Assembly (NCBI GenBank): GCA_039810585.1
Contig: JBDHXF010000030.1
Location: 1-44,868 of the forward strand
Direction of reading: 5' to 3'
Source: JBBATK01 sp039810585
GTDB lineage: Bacteria; Bacteroidota; Ignavibacteria; Kapaibacteriales; NICIL-2
Length of the DNA stretch: 44,868 nucleotides
Shown here: positions 42,946-44,868 of the stretch, in pieces
Layout of the letters: each line of letters starts with the position of its first letter
Position numbering within the stretch: the stretch's first letter is position 1
Program-made: the position numbers and the translations under genes
The notes under the pieces: generated by a model
Databases searched by the model: none
The model's input: the letters and a program-made list of their open reading frames with translations, nothing else
What the model was told of the DNA's origin: nothing

Positions 42946-43380
42946 ATGAATGAGCAAAAGGCACCTTTCGTGCTCTGTGATCACGACCGCGAAACGTTAG
43001 TGAATATGACACGCCGATTGCGATGCAGTCCACGCAAACTCATTCGAGCACGTATTCTTCTCCTGAGTCACGATGGATTTCGTGACGCCGAGATTTCCGC
43101 TTTACTCAATGTCGGATTGTCGACGATCATCCGCATTCGCAAACGATTTCGTGAAGAGGGTCTGTGCGCTGCGTTGGAAGAACGTCCGCGAAGCGGAGCT
43201 CCGGCAAAGTTGACAAAGGAACAGTGTGAAGCTCTCCAACGCTTAATGGAACAAACTCCACCGGAAGGCAATCGTCAGTGGTCTTTACGTTTGCTGGCAA
43301 CGCAAATGAAACGCATGCAAGTGGTCGATCGCATTTCACACGAAACCATTCGTCTTGCCCTTAAGAAGTACGCCGCATAG
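42946..43380 (+). CDS. IS630-type helix-turn-helix protein without DDE domain
   Basis: A 144-residue DNA-binding protein. Residues ~20-140 match the paired N-terminal HTH domains of IS630/Tc1-like transposases: RCSPRKLIRARILLLSHDGF, SALLNVGLSTIIRIRKRFRE, EERPRSGAPAKLTKEQCEAL, then RQWSLRLLATQMKR and ISHETIRLALKKYAA. In a full transposase a DDE catalytic domain would follow at this point, but a stop occurs and the next gene begins 29 bases on, with no catalytic remnant. The ATG at 42946 is preferred over an upstream GTG at 42814. Either a trimmed transposase or a host-adopted regulator. No terminal inverted repeats seen. Confidence 0.8.
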   Translation: MNEQKAPFVLCDHDRETLVNMTRRLRCSPRKLIRARILLLSHDGFRDAEISALLNVGLSTIIRIRKRFREEGLCAALEERPRSGAPAKLTKEQCEALQRLMEQTPPEGNRQWSLRLLATQMKRMQVVDRISHETIRLALKKYAA

Positions 43381-43409
43381 CGGTGCCCGCCGTCTGACTA
43401 TCTTGCGCC

Positions 43410-44261
43410 ATGGCTGCGCAACACATCCATCACGTGCCGGCAACGGACGACCGAGTAGCTTCGATCGTGAAAACGTGTCGTACGCTGTATACTGGTCCGG
43501 TGCAGGGAGCATGTATTGCCGGTTCCGGATTTCATGCTGCGTTCAGTGATATTCCTAGGATTGCAAGTTTTCCGTATGCAGAACTTGAAGGAATGCCAGG
43601 AACAACAGTGCAGGGTCATGCTAATTCCCTGGATTTCGTCCGTTTCGGAGAAACGGTTGTTGCGATTTTCTTGGGACGCTTTCATCTCTACGATGGGCAC
43701 CCGCCGGCCAATGTCATCCTCCCAGTCCGTATCGCGGCCGAACTCGGGTCAGCATTTCTCGTCTGTACCAATGCCGCCGGCGGATTGCGATCAACATTTC
43801 ATGTTGCCGATCTGATGCTTGCGGATGCACTGATTAATCGCAGCGGCCATCGCATCGTGGTGCGAACGAACTACCACGAACGCAATCGAACGCGCGGTAC
43901 CGAACTCACCGATGCATTGTGGACACAGAGGGTCTGGACGCGGATGTCCGAGCATTCCTGGCTGCAGCGAGGAGCGTACTGTAGCGTAAGCGGTCCGAGT
44001 TATGAGACACGAGCTGAGATTGGGCTGTTCAGTACATTTGCAGATGCAATTGGCATGAGCACGGTTCACGAAATGCAGGCTGCTCAGGATCTGGGGATGC
44101 AAGCAATGGCTTTCTCGTTGATCAGCAATTGTTTGCCACCGCCTGTCGACGGTGGACTAAGTCACTCGGAAGTGTTAGCCGCGGCTGAGCGTGCCGGACC
44201 TCGAATTGTGGCACTGTTGGAAACATGTATTAAGGTGGCAGGGGAGAGAGATGCACGTTGA
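43410..44261 (+). CDS. Purine nucleoside phosphorylase, class I trimeric type
   Basis: A 283-residue enzyme phosphorolysing purine nucleosides to base plus ribose-1-phosphate in salvage. Motifs: ACIAGSGFHAAF (phosphate loop), GRFHLYDGHPP (the GRxHxYEG motif with Asp for Glu), VCTNAAGGLRSTFHVADLML, SVSGPSYETRAEIG, and GMSTVHEMQAAQDLGM, where the family usually has GMSTVPE. The base-binding Asn lies in LISNCLPPP. The lines up with trimeric class I PNP in length. It overlaps the pth start by 11 bases, so the two are co-translated. Confidence 0.88.
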   Translation: MAAQHIHHVPATDDRVASIVKTCRTLYTGPVQGACIAGSGFHAAFSDIPRIASFPYAELEGMPGTTVQGHANSLDFVRFGETVVAIFLGRFHLYDGHPPANVILPVRIAAELGSAFLVCTNAAGGLRSTFHVADLMLADALINRSGHRIVVRTNYHERNRTRGTELTDALWTQRVWTRMSEHSWLQRGAYCSVSGPSYETRAEIGLFSTFADAIGMSTVHEMQAAQDLGMQAMAFSLISNCLPPPVDGGLSHSEVLAAAERAGPRIVALLETCIKVAGERDAR

Positions 44262-44838
44262 TTGGCTCATCGCCGGACTCGGAAATCCGGGTTCGCGATA
44301 TGAAAAAACTCGTCATAACATTGGCTGGATGGTATGCGAAGAAATTCTGAAGCGGCAGAAGGCAGAGTTGGTACCGGGAAAAGGGCAGTACTATTCAGCC
44401 AACCTTCGGATTCGGGGAAAGTCGGTACTGCTCATGCTGCCGACCACCTATATGAACGACTCGGGGACGGCCATTTCAAAAGTGGCTGCACAGCTGCAAC
44501 TGAAGTCCGATCAGATCATGATCATCGTAGACGAGTTTAATTTTCCCACCGGAAAAGTACACCTTCGTTTGGGTGGGTCGGACGGCGGTCATAACGGCAC
44601 GCAGTCGGTCATTCAAGAGCTACGAAGTGAGAAATTCTGGCGCATGAGATGTGGTATTGACAAGAATTTTGGCATGGGTGAACTCGTTGAGTATGTATTG
44701 AGCGAATTCTCGGCAACAGAGCGTGATTCGCGCGATCGCATGATTCAACGTGCGGCCGATGCAACCGAGCTGATCATGAAAGCCGGAGTGTCGCGGGCGG
44801 CATCCGATATTAACTCTGACAAAGAACCTTTACTCTAG
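44251..44838 (+). CDS. pth: Peptidyl-tRNA hydrolase
   Basis: A 195-residue enzyme that frees tRNAs from prematurely released peptidyl-tRNA. LIAGLGNPGSRYEKTRHNIGW carries the catalytic His; the conserved Asn is in TYMNDSG, and the acidic residue is in IIVDEFNFPTGKV; LRLGGSDGGHNGTQSV is a family signature. The ATG at 44251 is chosen for homology and because GGGGAGAG lies just upstream; the ORF extends further 5' only inside the PNP gene. It overlaps the PNP gene by 11 bases. Complete within the window; only 30 bases follow it. Confidence 0.95.
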   Translation: MHVDWLIAGLGNPGSRYEKTRHNIGWMVCEEILKRQKAELVPGKGQYYSANLRIRGKSVLLMLPTTYMNDSGTAISKVAAQLQLKSDQIMIIVDEFNFPTGKVHLRLGGSDGGHNGTQSVIQELRSEKFWRMRCGIDKNFGMGELVEYVLSEFSATERDSRDRMIQRAADATELIMKAGVSRAASDINSDKEPLL

Positions 44839-44868
44839 AGCATGTTTACGAAACGAAGCAGCATTTTT

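Overview
The window looks like chromosomal DNA from a Gram-negative bacterium of the Bacteroidota/Chlorobi (FCB) group; a Kapabacteria- or Ignavibacteria-like lineage is my best guess, by inference only. The signs are: six secreted proteins with a type IX secretion (T9SS) C-terminal sorting domain; several gene starts preceded by a TAnnTTTG element, the -7 box of the Bacteroidota primary sigma factor; a fused E1 alpha-beta 2-oxoacid dehydrogenase; a DUF6029-type outer-membrane barrel; and an OmpA protein with thrombospondin type-3 repeats. No rRNA, tRNA, CRISPR array or prophage was seen.

Layout. 1-6 kb: a sugar epimerase, pgsA and ftsY in a tight plus-strand run, then an unknown membrane-anchored protein overlapping a TonB-receptor-like barrel, and a TPR protein. 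6-8 kb: an accessory-looking island, with four palindromes spaced about 40 bp apart abutting a winged-helix/Fic protein whose catalytic His is replaced. 8-11.5 kb (minus): two T9SS cargo proteins flanking glyA. 11.7-13.7 kb: E1 fusion. 14-16.2 kb (minus): a coupled CHASE2/FecR pair. 16.5-22.8 kb: two tandem paralogous ~1000-residue T9SS beta-propeller proteins. 29.1-23.0 kb (minus): a five-gene run comprising an exported TldD-like protease, an exported TldE-like partner without metal ligands, a 54-residue membrane microprotein, UDP-glucose dehydrogenase and an unknown secreted protein, ending at a bidirectional terminator. 29.3-32.5 kb: a T9SS protein divergent from a TlpA-like thioredoxin followed by a DUF6029 barrel. 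32.6-39 kb: mnmH, a coupled T9SS protein/IgGFc-binding-like protein, and an OmpA protein with a calcium-binding stalk. 39-41.2 kb (minus): SMUG2-type uracil-DNA glycosylase and a NagZ-like GH3 enzyme. 41.3-44.8 kb: a CNNM/CorC-type transporter, a lone IS630-type helix-turn-helix protein, purine nucleoside phosphorylase and peptidyl-tRNA hydrolase.

Most of the window serves the cell envelope and secretion, interleaved with housekeeping genes. The best leads for something undescribed are the Fic pseudoenzyme with its palindrome array, the exported TldD/TldE-like operon with its microprotein, and a dispersed family of GC-rich intergenic hairpins whose stems change sequence but stay paired.
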